Assembly: GCA_963921825.1 (NCBI GenBank)
Contig: OY997588.1
Location: 125,457,203-125,521,202 of the forward strand
From: Erodium maritimum
Taxonomy: Eukaryota > Streptophyta > Magnoliopsida > Geraniales > Geraniaceae
Direction of reading: 5' to 3'
Length of the DNA: 64,000 bases
Position 1 is the first letter of the stretch. The number at the start of each line of letters is the position of its first letter. Position numbers and translations under genes: made by a program. This document shows, piece after piece, positions 38,295-48,931 of this stretch. The notes beneath the pieces were generated by a model. It made no database searches. It had not been told where the DNA came from and worked only from the letters and a program-made list of their open reading frames with translations.

Positions 38295-39060
38295 ATGAAA
38301 GAAAAAAGCACCATCAATTCGAGGGTAAAGTGGATGGTTGATGAGGAAGAATGCATATGTTGAGCATGACTCAACAATTCCGTGAATAGAGTAGTGGGAA
38401 GAGGACAGAGGACAGAACAATATTAGACACGGGAGCCGAAGAATTGCAAGGACCATTAGCAACAGATGAACTCCAAGGTAATGCAGTTCCAAGGCCACTT
38501 CATCCAGCTTGAGGACATCTACAAAAGTGGTCGTTAGAGGCCCAACTGATTGAAGACGTGAAAGTCAAATATTAGAGGAACAAGCCAAGAAATGTACTTT
38601 AACTTTCAAGCATTGCCAGAATATTCTGAAGTACCAACCAAAGTGGATAGTTAAGTTTTTTTCACTCCCTTGGCCTAAAACCAACTGACCCCCGATGTCG
38701 AAGAAGATGTCAAAAGTTGAGCAAGAAAACGAATAAGGTTGGACGAGGAAGGATCATATAAGACTAGCATTCCTTTGGACTCGAAGGCGAACATGCCGAC
38801 CAATCCCGAGTCTACCTTCGCTCGAGAAGTACGTCCTGAAGGTTAGAAGAAGGAAATTGTGAGACTCACAGGCAAAGGAAATGTGGTGATGAATGAGACG
38901 TAGGTGCTTAGTCTCCAAAACGTTGATGAGAGCTTTCGCAATGCCGAGTTTGAAAAGAGGTTTCTATTTGAGTCCAAGAAAAATCACATCTAGGCGAGTT
39001 ACAACTTGTCTCTCGAAATGGACACCTCTGGGATGTTTGAAGTCGTCAAAATAGCTCATA
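38295..39060 (+). pseudogene. Harbinger ORF1 (SANT/Myb-like) relic
   Basis: With frameshifts and stops, the plus strand reads KWMVDEEECIC..LNNSVNRVVGRGQRT. After that come MNSKVMQFQGHFIQLEDIYK, then LTPDVEEDVKS. The C-terminal part includes NLSLEMDTSGMFEVVKIA. The order (trihelix-like Trp/acidic start, W..V....KFQG...Q.E..YKSG, low-complexity linker, then N..M..DTS.M) matches the Myb-like ORF1 protein of plant PIF/Harbinger elements. Heavily decayed. Confidence 0.5.
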
Positions 39061-39384
39061 CATGCTCTAGTTTTATTTTAATTATTTTCATATTGTAGTT
39101 GTTAAATTCCTTCTAAATGTAACGCTGTCTGTTTCAATGAATGTTTGTTTCCAATTTTTCATAAGGTTATCATCTCGTAAACGCATCCGAACCCAATCGT
39201 GCCTCCGTCGGCTCAACCATGTTGTAACCCTAGCATAACCGACACTCCTCATCCACCACCCCGCTGATAAATAGGCTCATGCTTCTTCATTTCATTCACA
39301 CCTCTCCTCTTTTCTTCTCCTTCACTTCTCCACCTCCATTTTTAGCTTGAAATGAGAACTCTATTACGCATAACAACGCCTTAG

Positions 39385-39720
39385 TCGACAGTGGAAGAAA
39401 CCCACCTTGTGGTGACATGGATTGAGTGTACGGAGGTCGGTGGCCAGTAGTGACCTAACCTTTACCGACAATATCTGTGGACCGCCGATCTAGGTATCAA
39501 CCCACATTCCTAAGCCTAGATTAAAGATCATTGTGGAAAGAACACCAAGAAGGTGCTGAAATTCGACGATATCTACTGCCACTATATCCAACAACGCCTT
39601 CTCGTCACAGCCGATTAGGAAATATTAGATGCAACATTTGCCGAGTACCACATGAAGTATCGTATTTCTTTCAATAAATACCATTTGTGGGATCTCGTCA
39701 AAGATAAAGCGAAATTACGT
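39385..39720 (+). pseudogene. second Harbinger ORF1-like relic
   Basis: Reads STVEETHLVVTWIEC at the start and, after stops, EYHMKYRISFNKYHLWDLVK near the end. This again resembles the SANT-like ORF1 (..EE..L...W.. and F.Y.HCW..LK). Several stops are present. It may be a nested second copy. Confidence 0.4.
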
Positions 39721-40045
39721 CTTTACGTCGGGATAATTTATTTATTTATTTATTTTTGATAAGCTCGAAAATTTAATTATTAAAAACCGGTTCCAAGAAA
39801 GAAAACGGAAAGTCCTGATTCAAAGAATCAAGGAAGAAGTGGGCCGAAAAACCCGGAAATGCTTACAAGTCGTTTCGTTTGAATAAAATTGCAATATCAG
39901 TTTATTTCAAGTATGAAATGAATAAATTATAATTGTTTCTTGAGTCAAGTTGTTGAGTCAAGATGATTTGTTACAAGTAGTTTGGTATAGCTGTTAAGTC
40001 AAACTATAAGACAAGTGCTTGACTTATATACTGTACATGCTCTAA

Positions 40046-41100
40046 TAAGCCAAGTGTTTGTTCTAAGAGTATGTAAAAAGAAGGGACTTAACAAGAGGGG
40101 GCTTCGGATTGTATAACCCTTTGAAGCACTTCAAGTACTAAGACAAGTGTTTATCTTAAGAGATGTAGTGTTTAAGAGAGAAAACGAAAAACAATGCTTT
40201 GATTGGTTAAGAGATGTAGTGGAGCTCATCTTAAGTTGAGTTCTTGTCTTAACTATTGTAAATATTTGGCTTAAAAAAAGAGGTGTCAAAAGGGTGATGT
40301 TATGGTTGAGTCAAGCTATAAGCCAAGTTCTTGGCTTAATCATTGTACATGTTTTATGTACAATGCATAGACTTATAGCACTTCGCTAAAGCATTTTATG
40401 GGCAAAACATGTACAACCCTTTAAAGCATTTGGTGTATCAGCTTGACTTAGTGTGTTGCGTTAAACTATTGCACAAAGCAGTCGATGCATCAAGAAAAGT
40501 GGTGGTAGTTATAATGAGAGAGAAAACAAGGATTTGATTGGTTAAGAGGTGTAGTAGTTCCATACTACAATGCATTGTAAGTGTTTGGTGTTAGAGGTAG
40601 TGTTTATTGCTTGGAGTTATGGCTACACCAAATCCACAACACCAATGCATTGCACATGCTTTAAGTCTTGTTCACAAGTGCAATTTGGGAATTGGCTATA
40701 GGCTCGCATATGGACTCGATTGACTTGTGTCATGAGCTATCTTTATAGTGTTATTTGTTCTTCTTAAATTTTAAATATTATTAGAGCTCATATCTAATTT
40801 TTCTTACTACATCTAACATTTTCAGTGTTGTGTTCTCGGATTTATGTTAAGAAGTTGTGAATAGTTTTATGCGTGGTAGTGCTTTCTCTTAGCGTAACTA
40901 ATTTTAGAGGTATTTATTATCTTTAACGTCATCAATATTATTTTTAAGCCCAACAACTACAATTTATTCTATGTTTTGGACCTATGAACATATATCATTT
41001 CCACCCGAGTAATATAATAGGTTATTGACATCTATTTTATTGTAATAACTGTTGTCATTATATAGAAATGTCATATACACTAGTAAGTTCATTTTAATTC
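40046..41100. repeat. decayed MITE-like repeats
   Basis: Repeated words such as TTTGATTGGTTAAGAGATG (about 40198) and TTTGATTGGTTAAGAGGTG (about 40533), AGCCAAGT and TTGTACATG, suggest overlapping Harbinger-type MITE remnants. No gene. Confidence 0.4.
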
Positions 41101-42171
41101 CTTGAGGCTTCATCCTTTAACGAATTTTGAGGTGTCAAAACAGTTGTTATCGTCTTTTGTCAAACATTAAATATCCAAGCGGATACCTTTTTAGCAATCG
41201 AGAGACTTTTTATAAATTGAGTAACAAAGTATACAAAACTAAAGCAAAGAGACTATACTTGAATGTGGATATTCCACATTTGTTAGCCGCAAAAAATATC
41301 GATTTGGACATCTCGATTTTCAATAGGACTCTACCATAAGCTGGTATGATGAAGATAACAGCTCTAGTGTGGTCATACATGGCTCGACATGTACTGCACT
41401 AGGGCGTCTATATGCGAGTTGACTATATAGGAGGGTCTGAATATGTTGAGGGAGGAGTACGATAGGCATTGTATGGAACTCGGTGGGTGGAGGAGGAGTG
41501 CGATTGACCAGAGTCAGTCGTAGCGGGGCCAGGACGTACCTCCTCTCTAGCGTCCCACGTCTTTGTGGGTGCCTTCTTCGATCTTCAAGAATCATGATTC
41601 TTGCCTCTAGGGTTTGTCTCGTTGTTGCTGCTAGCCAAGCCAAAGTGTATTCGAGCCATCGTATTACCGCCCAAAATCATCTCTAGCATCCACAACCCAT
41701 CGAAGAACAAATCCACATCAACACATACCTTGATCGCCGCGAAAAGTCAAATATACCGACTCTAAATCGAGAGACAAGTCGAATGTACACCATATAGAGT
41801 GACAATAAAACAATCATGGAAGATTTTAGTAGGATAAGGTGAGATATTGGATGAGGAGAATATCCACCGTCGACAACGACGAGGGCTAGGGTTTTGTGGG
41901 TTCGTTCCCAAATATAGAGAGATTGTTTTGTTTGATTTTTAAAGAGTTGATAATGGATCCAAGCTGATCCTTTAGGATTTTTAACATCCGACACATAAAT
42001 ATTACGTGAGCTATATCATGTAAAGATTCTTAACTCACAATCTTCCGCTAAAATCACATAGAAATATATAACAATGTATTTGAAAGCTCGTATCATTCCA
42101 ACATCATAATGTTACCTTTAATTTCTAAACAAATAATACAATATCAGTACATAAAGATCATATATTTATAG
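41101..42171. other. spacer, no gene recognised
   Basis: 41340-41960 is less AT-rich. On the minus strand it has the look of a 5' leader (CCCTAGCCCTCGTCG), but no ORF has recognisable content. It is possibly another retroposon. Confidence 0.3.
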
Positions 42172-43111
42172 GTAGGTATATTCGTTACAAAAGCTACGAA
42201 CCCTTCCCCCCTTCTTCTCCATCATTGAAGCTTCTAACTCAAAGCGCTCCGCTACCCTTGACGGGTTCACCATTTAATGGGTTCAACAGTACCCTTGCTA
42301 GGGTTTTCTTTTACAACATCTTTTTCTTCATCTTTTTTGGCCGCCGCCCACCTTCGCAGGTCGTCGTCGCCCGTTCAAACCATCCCACGACCTCGCGCTA
42401 CCGATCCTGCATCGCCGGTTTGGTCCCGAGCTAGTGCCAATGGCCACTGTGGCCCTCCTGTTGTCGTCCACCAGGGTTCGTGCTCCATGCGCCGTCTCCC
42501 ATCTACAGCGGGCCATTTTAGGGCATATCCATCAAAGGGGCACACCCTAGCCATCATGGGTCCGCTCCCTCGATAAAAGTGGGATCCGGGAGGAGGGACG
42601 ATAGGCTGGGGCATGATTCCACGGCACCTAAAGTCGGGACCCTCGATCCCGAACAAATCGTTGCGGGTCGAATCAATGATCACGTCTTCTGCACTACTTC
42701 AAAAGATCTGGGCGAATCACGATGAAGAATTGACGATACCAGAACGCTCCAATGGCACGGGACCCAGAAGAACTGGCATCACAGATTTGGTAGTTTGTTA
42801 TTTCGTTCGTGTGCTAATTTTTTTATCCTGTTTTAGGTCGAATAAATTGTTGGCTAGACATTCTATTTCTTGTGTTGATTAGGACTTTTCATTTCAAGTC
42901 TCGCTGTTTTGAGACGTTGCTAAGGAGTTGTCTTGAGTTTTTACCTACGATATCAAGTCGGTTATTATTATGGGTCCATGAGCGCTGGGCCTGCTACGGT
43001 CGGCTCGGACATATATCTAGAACCCTGGACATTTTCGTCCTTTCATGTTTGACTACCTTTGAGTATTAATACAATTCTCCGGTTACCCGTTTCAAAAAAA
43101 ATTGTAGGTAT
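42172..43111 (+). mobile_element. short non-LTR retroposon (about 42180-43103)
   Basis: GTAGGTAT flanks it on both sides (42172-42179, 43104-43111) and it ends CCCGTTTCAAAAAAAATT. The 5' half is GC-rich with short Pro/Arg-rich frames. The 3' part has GGGTCCATGAGCGCTGGG and CGGCTCGGACATATATCT, related to the retroposon at 33048-33814. No reverse transcriptase. Confidence 0.65.
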
Positions 43112-43620
43112 TTTGATGTATTACATTTATTTTAATTTCTAGGGATGATCTCACAAAAATTCAATTGAACTTATTATCTTTTTAATTTAACTACACTAAT
43201 CTTTAAAATGTTCTCAATTAACTATAGACTTTTAAAATTTTCTCACTTTACTCTTTTTTATAATAAATGAAAAAATACACTTATTTTTCAAAATATAAAG
43301 AAAACATTTATTAGAAAAAATACTTGAGATTGCCACTAATTATTATTTTCGGAAAAAAGATTGATATTTGTTAAGTTTGTTTAAATGGAAAGTAGATTGG
43401 TGTTAATTAAATCAAGACCATATATATAAGATGCTATCCAATACAAACCACATTTATCATGCTTACTACAAATCATTATGGGTTGTCGAATCTAAATAAT
43501 GGACGGAGGAGACCAAAAGGCAAAGTTTGACTTTTTGGCATTACTGTAGACTGTAGTGCGTGTTGATCGCTACTGGCGTGTTGACCACGGCTATAACGCA
43601 CTCATGTATCAAATGTGTAG
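43112..43620. other. AT-rich spacer
   Basis: No gene. AGGGATGATCTCACAAAAAT at 43141 resembles a Mutator-type end, but its partner is unsure. Confidence 0.3.
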
Positions 43621-43797
43621 ACCTTATATACAAAGTGTTGGTACCTTACATATAAAATGGTGGTATCTTACATACAAAGTGTTGGTATTTACGTATAAAA
43701 ACATGTACTTACATGCAAAAAGGTGATACTTTACATACAAAAACTGTTGGCGCCTTACATATAAGGATCCTGATACCTCACATACACGGGTATCGGT
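43621..43797 (+). repeat. 22-bp tandem repeat, about 8 degenerate units
   Basis: Units of the type ACCTTACATACAAAGTGTTG(GT) follow one another with no spacers and with substitutions and small indels. The first three units are the best kept (43621-43686). Confidence 0.75.
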
Positions 43798-44384
43798 ACT
43801 TTTTGTGCGCTACATGTGTGTTCAACAAACACTACGGTACGGTCAAAATGGCAGAAAAGGTTTGTATTATTTACAAAATTGCCACCATGCGCTTTCAGAT
43901 CTAATGTTGAAATTTTGCGATCCAAGAACTCTAATTGACTCGTAGTTTGCACAATAAAAGACGATTTCTATTTGATAGTTATCCTCTATAAAAATATATG
44001 CATTAGATTTTAGAGGGAATTTTTTCCACTACTCTATTATATAATTAATATTTGAAAAATAATAAACAACAACATACCAACAGTTTCATTTTTCTTAATT
44101 TATTTTCGTTATATCGCGTAAATAAATAAGAAAATATATCCTTCACATCACCACACAAAATTAGTTTCTTAATATTTAAATGGTATATAAAAAAAATTGG
44201 TTTGTTTTTTATTTATTGTTTTTAAATGGAAATTATAAAAAAGAGCATTGAGAACATTTTTCCTCTGAAATCTAAAACATTTATAAGGTTGATTCATTTA
44301 AAGCTAGTTTTCTTTTTTTAGATTAATTTAACAAATCTCAACTTTTTCCCCAAAATACAATAATAAGATGCATGTTTCTTTTTT
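43798..44384. other. AT-rich spacer, no gene seen
   Basis: Short ORFs only. The left border of the fold-back element that follows is at about 44385. Confidence 0.3.
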
Positions 44385-45702
44385 GGGTTAAACATCGAAA
44401 CTTACTCTTAAGTAGGGGTGGACATCGACCGGTACCCGCCCAAAAACCCATACCCATTACCCAAACCGTGATTCGCGGTTACCTAAATCCGTACCCGTCC
44501 CCATCACCGGTCACTGGTGGGGAAGTTGATAACTAGTCAGACTACCTACCGAGCGGTGACAGTTATAATTGGCCTATAAGACCCAATGAGCTTTATGTTG
44601 GACCTTCACAATATAACCCCAAAACAACATTTTTCAAACACATTTTTACAAACCTACAACTAAACTTCACAAACCCGTCTATTTTCAATAATTCAAACAC
44701 AAAAATTCCTATAACTCATACCTCACATATTCATCGTCTTACAATAGACGGCTTCAGATACCATTTTTCAAGTTTACAACACAAACAATTCAAGAACAAT
44801 AAATTGAGTTTGACTAATCTGCTATCAACTTATTACAACAAAAAATTCATGAAAGGTCTTCAAAAGAGTCTTCGAATTGGTGTGGTGTGGTGTGGGTTAC
44901 TAAGTTAGATGATAAGTTGGTATTTAGAGGGCCCGTGGGATATGTTAGGTTAAATAAGGAATGAATCAGCCAAAATTATTTGGGCTTTAAGACGGCTACT
45001 AAACAAATGGGCTTAATAAAACTAATAAAACAAGGGGCCAATCCATGGGAATTAAAAAAAAATCAAGCCTTATGAAATAAACAACCGGTCTGTCGATTTT
45101 TTCTCGGTTTTGAAGCTAAAAAACCGTACCCAACCCGAAAGCCACCGGTTTGGTAGTTTTGTAACCGCGACCGTCGTCGGTGACACCGGTCACGGTGATT
45201 CCGGTGATGGGGACGGCCGGATACGGTCGGTTTACGGTAACGAACGAATATTTGCCCAGCCCTACTCTTAAGTATTGGTCACGAACACTACACTACCCAC
45301 GTTTTCAAAATGAACACTACATTACCTTAAGTATTGGTCACACGATTTTGTTAGTAAAAATGAACGGAATTTTCCATTTCGTTAGTCATATGACCTCAAG
45401 TGTCATATAATGGATGGTAAAAAGTATTTGACCTCTACACATTTTATAAGGAACAATAACGAGGGTACAATGGTAATGTTCCTTATAAAATATGTAGAGG
45501 TCATATAATTAAAGGGGAAACGTCATTTTACCATCCATTATATGACACTTGAGGTCATATGATTAACAGAATGGAAAATTCCGTCTATTTTTACTAAAAA
45601 AATTGTGTGACCAATACTTAAGGTAGTGTAGTGTTCATTTTCAAAACGTGTGTAGTGTAGTGTTCGTGACCAATACTTAAGAGTAAGTTTCGATATTTAA
45701 CT
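44385..45702. mobile_element. fold-back MITE, split by a hAT element
   Basis: Left part GGGTTAAACATCGAAAC..TACTCTTAAG (44385-44412), then the hAT insertion, then 45265-45702. Once the insertion is removed the element is almost a perfect palindrome. Its arms contain TATTGGTCACGAACACTACA and the complement near 45655-45680, with the centre near 45475. CTTTTTT lies at both borders. The palindromic half-arms (TCATATGACCTCAAGTGTC at 45387) are well preserved. Confidence 0.8.
44405..45272. mobile_element. hAT-type element (44413-45264) with 8-bp target duplication
   Basis: CTCTTAAG occurs at 44405-44412 and 45265-45272. The ends are TAGGGGTGGACATCG and ..TTTGCCCAGCCCTA, typical hAT terminal repeats. 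The 852-bp inside is non-coding, with ACCGGT-, CCCGTCC- and CGGTCACGG-rich ends. It inserted into the fold-back MITE and is therefore the younger element. Confidence 0.9.
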
Positions 45703-46300
45703 CTTTTTTTATCAGAATGAAATACAAGGAAATCCTATTTTAACCCAATCTAACCCACCACCCATTACCCACACTTACTCCCCAAGCAAGTGTATCCACC
45801 GAGATTCGAACCTGTCAATTTCATTTACTTCACTTTGATATTTCTCCTTTTAAAAAGATTATTTCTAAAGATTAGAAATACAAAAGAGATGCAAGAAATT
45901 GTGAATCTTTAGCCCCTACTATTCAGAATAGTTCGAGAAGTCAATTGACTAAACTGATCTAGGGAGAATTCGCCTTGAAACGACTATTCCCCATATCCAC
46001 ACACGTCGTGATATTTTTATTTCACAATTGAATCGATTTAAAAAAGACATAAAGTTAGGGATTTATCAATAGGTAATGTTGCCTCAATACCCAACCAAAG
46101 GACGACAAGGAAAAGTGAGAAGTGAAGAGGTATTTACCACCAGGCTAACATATGTGGGCAAATAAAATACATGTTACAATTATTTTTTTCTAATTAATGC
46201 TCTTCTTGAGATTTCAAAAAAAAAAGATACCTTTGTTATTATTGCTAAAAAAATCAAATGGAGAAATTTGAAATTTCAGTATAACTAAGTTGAAAAGTTT
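45703..46300. other. spacer, no gene seen
   Basis: No coding frame. A word GAGATTCGAACC at about 45811 resembles a T-arm, but no tRNA fits. Confidence 0.35.
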
Positions 46301-47092
46301 AAAAAGTATCAGAGACTAGAGTCTAAGAGACTAGATTTTGCTCCTTCAGCCACCGTGGTCCTTTCGCCATGGTTTTCCTGCCTGATACCGTTGTCGTTGT
46401 CATGGCCTCCCTACAGGACACCGTTGCCGCTTTCGTTGACCCACCTCATTCGAGTCACCATTCACTCAAGATCCATGCACACAGACTGTCACAACAACGA
46501 CAACAGGTAGTCCTCTCGGGTACAACATGTATGGTCTTTGTACCTTGGGGTTCTCCGTCCCTCTCTCGAGCAATCTCACAACCGGGGTCACTTCTCCCAG
46601 CCATCGTCTCAGATCTCAGTGGGGTGGATGATATATATGGTCACTTCGTCTCCTTTTCGTTGAAAGATTAAGAGAAAGATAAAGAGGACAATTTCAATCA
46701 AGCAAGGACCGCTAAGCAGCCCCCCTAGGAGCCATGAGTCGGCCCGGGGATAAGGGGGTAGAGGGTTTGTGGTCTATCCCTTATGATCTGGGACCGGGGT
46801 CGTTGGCATGTCCCGTAAAAACAAGGAAGCACCACACTTTTTATTTCGCATTAGTTTATGGTATTTCATTTCAATTTTGGTGTCTTATTCAGTCAAGGGT
46901 AAGACATAGGAATTACTTATCTTTGTCTAAAATTGAAATAGACCACTTCAACGGATCCAAAAACGTCAGACTACTTATGAGAGTCCTGGACTTATTCTGG
47001 TACCTAGGACTTTTAGCCCTATCTTTGTAAGGTTTGATTGGCATGATTAATGCAATTTCCTCGTTACATGTTTAAAAAAAGAGGAAAAGTTT
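46292..47092 (+). mobile_element. short non-LTR retroposon (about 46301-47083)
   Basis: GAAAAGTTT flanks both sides (46292-46300, 47084-47092). The tail ends GTTTAAAAAAAGAG. The 5' part has an ATG at 46369 and a 100-codon frame (MVFLPDTVVVVMASLQDTVA) without known domain. The 3' part (GTCCTGGACTTATTCTGG.., TTGATTGG..) is related to the tails at 33700 and 43000. Confidence 0.6.
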
Positions 47093-47644
47093 GTGCATTT
47101 GAATTAGCTTGATGGTGAAGATTTCTTCATTTCGAATCTCAATAAATACACTTGCTTAGGAGCTTGTATAGGCGATGTGATTTTCCTGTATTTTTTCTGA
47201 TAAAAAACATTAAAAATTGCTTAAAAACGGAAGGTAATAGTTCACTATTTTTGTGAGATTATCCCTAATTTTTATTTATTTATTTTCGTAACTCATTTAT
47301 TTCACACATAGTGCTTGATAGTTTTGTATTTTTATTTTATAAATAAAAGAAGCAAAACATTTTACATATTATTTTAGAATAAATACAAACTGTGTTGTCA
47401 CAAAGGTACCATATTTACTTGGCAAAACTAATGGTCCAAACACCGAGCATATATCTCATACTTGATTATATTACTGAAAACAAAGCAAGGGTTCACTGTC
47501 CAATATAAAATAACTTCAACAAATAAAGCCTAAGATTTCCCCTCAACATTAGGTTGAAAAATTTAAAAACAAGTTCCAACATGCATTCCAAATGAGATGT
47601 GTTACCAAGTACAAGTAAAGAAACAAGGTATTCTTCTGAAACCT
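47093..47644. other. 3' flank of the RPN6 gene
   Basis: AT-rich. The right part should be the 3' untranslated region of the minus-strand RPN6 gene. No other gene seen. Confidence 0.4.
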
Positions 47645-48913
47645 CTATCCCATTATTTTTGCAGACCTCACATAGAGACTGTCCACGACCTTGCCAACAT
47701 TGGAGATGGTTTCGAGTGTTGCTGGGTAGATAGCATCTGTTTTAGGGTCATCAAAAATGACTAGGCAGCCTGCCCCCTGATCCAAGGTTCCTGCAAACTT
47801 CTTGTCTAAAATCATCTGCGAGAGCTTCTTCTCCACATGATCTACAGGCAATTCAATCAGTTCTGCAATATGAGCAATTTCAACCCTTGAGAAAGGCTCA
47901 ATCAATCTGCAAAGGTTCTGCTCCAACAGGGTGTCATACAGGGAAGACAGGTGCCTGTGAACAATAGGGTCTTCCTCTAGTTGGGCCTTGAAATCACGAA
48001 GCGCAGTCTCAAAGAGCTTCAGTGAGCGCTTGGAGTGAGCATCAGCAACAGCTTTCATGGCATCCAGCTCGGGGCCCACATATTGGAGCCCCGCTTTAGA
48101 TGAGATTATTCCTGCTACATCATCAGCTTGGCTCACCATTATTTTGCAAAGCAGCATATACTTTAGGCTAAAAACTGCTCTGGGGTCCTCAAGAGCATTG
48201 AATGCTTCAAATGCTTCAAAGAAATAGCTGTATGCAGTTTTGTAATCCTTCTCTTCAGCATGGAGGATACCACTCTGCAAATCAATTGTGCCCTGTTGAG
48301 CTGGAGGCACATAAATAGCATTTGCAGCTGTCCTGGCTGCTGTCAGTGCAGCCTTGGCTTTAGGGAGGTTTCTTAAAGAGAAATGGAGCTTACTCTCCAA
48401 CAAGTCTATGTCCACAAGCAGTAGCTTGTCATCTAGCCTTCTCACCTCTTTGACCAGCCCAGAAAGGAGAGTTAATGCCTCAGAGTACTCCTTGTTTTCC
48501 ATCAAAAGGGCTGCAAGCCTTGCCTCGACTCTTTGACGGAGAAAAGTTCGCTTCTCCGCACGCGTCCATTGCACCATCTCTTTACAAAGAGAAATCTGAA
48601 GATCTGATGTGCCCGGTATCTTAGCAACAGTATCGATTATCCCACGAACAATTTTTGCAGTTTTTGCCTTGGGAATCAAGGAGAAAAAGGGCCTCAACTT
48701 GGTCAGAAGGCTCTTCAGCTCCTCTGCGCGACTCTCCTGCCTGAGAAGATCTGAGAGGTTTGTAATGGCCTGCTCCTTTATCCTAAGAGCATCAGGAGAA
48801 GATGAAGGGTTATCAAGTAGGCGGTAAAGAATGGATATGGCTTCTGGTGGGGTTTTGGCTTCCAAAGCCTGCGCTATTGAATCGGTAGTTGCTGGAAGAT
48901 ATGAAACCGACAT
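47645..48913 (-). CDS. RPN6: 26S proteasome non-ATPase regulatory subunit 11 (RPN6/PSMD11)
   Basis: Lid subunit of the 26S proteasome that braces the contact between the lid and the 20S core/ATPase ring; acts in cytosol and nucleus. A single uninterrupted coding exon gives 422 residues from ATG 48913 (MSVSYLPATTDSIAQALEAK) to KIMG, close to the usual plant size of about 419. The N-terminal two thirds are TPR-like helical hairpins (for example EARLAALLMENKEYSEALTL). The C-terminal third, about residues 220-390, is the PCI domain (RHLSSLYDTLLEQNLCRLIE, then HIAELIELPVDHVEKKLSQM). The final helix is ISNVGKVVDSLYVRSAKI. The frame extends upstream without another ATG to the acceptor at 48932. Complete, no defects. 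Confidence 0.97.
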   Translation of the reverse strand: MSVSYLPATTDSIAQALEAKTPPEAISILYRLLDNPSSSPDALRIKEQAITNLSDLLRQESRAEELKSLLTKLRPFFSLIPKAKTAKIVRGIIDTVAKIPGTSDLQISLCKEMVQWTRAEKRTFLRQRVEARLAALLMENKEYSEALTLLSGLVKEVRRLDDKLLLVDIDLLESKLHFSLRNLPKAKAALTAARTAANAIYVPPAQQGTIDLQSGILHAEEKDYKTAYSYFFEAFEAFNALEDPRAVFSLKYMLLCKIMVSQADDVAGIISSKAGLQYVGPELDAMKAVADAHSKRSLKLFETALRDFKAQLEEDPIVHRHLSSLYDTLLEQNLCRLIEPFSRVEIAHIAELIELPVDHVEKKLSQMILDKKFAGTLDQGAGCLVIFDDPKTDAIYPATLETISNVGKVVDSLYVRSAKIMG

Positions 48914-48931
48914 CGTGACTGATTCCAAGAA

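Larger units (their letters stand above)
37733..40045 (+). mobile_element. PIF/Harbinger element (37736-40042) with ORF1 relics
   Basis: The left end GAGCATATACTGTACA and the right end (complement GAGCATGTACAGTATA) are inverted repeats matching at about 13 of 16 positions. TAA flanks both sides (37733-37735, 40043-40045), the 3-bp duplication typical of PIF/Harbinger. No transposase is seen inside. A 21-base G-run lies at 37857-37877. The ORF1-type relics are listed separately. Confidence 0.65.

Noticed and set aside
43621-43797. CRISPR-like repeat
   Set aside because: The units are directly adjacent with no spacers, and this is a plant nuclear sequence.
45800-45830. tRNA T-arm-like word (GAGATTCGAACC)
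   Set aside because: No acceptor stem, anticodon arm or D-arm can be paired around it on either strand.
43141-47266. 4.1-kb transposon with ends AGGGAT(G/A)ATCTCACAAAAAT
   Set aside because: Only about 20 bases match at each end, the arms do not extend, and the flanks show no 9-bp duplication. The stretch between contains several independent elements. Likely two unrelated ends of one MITE family.
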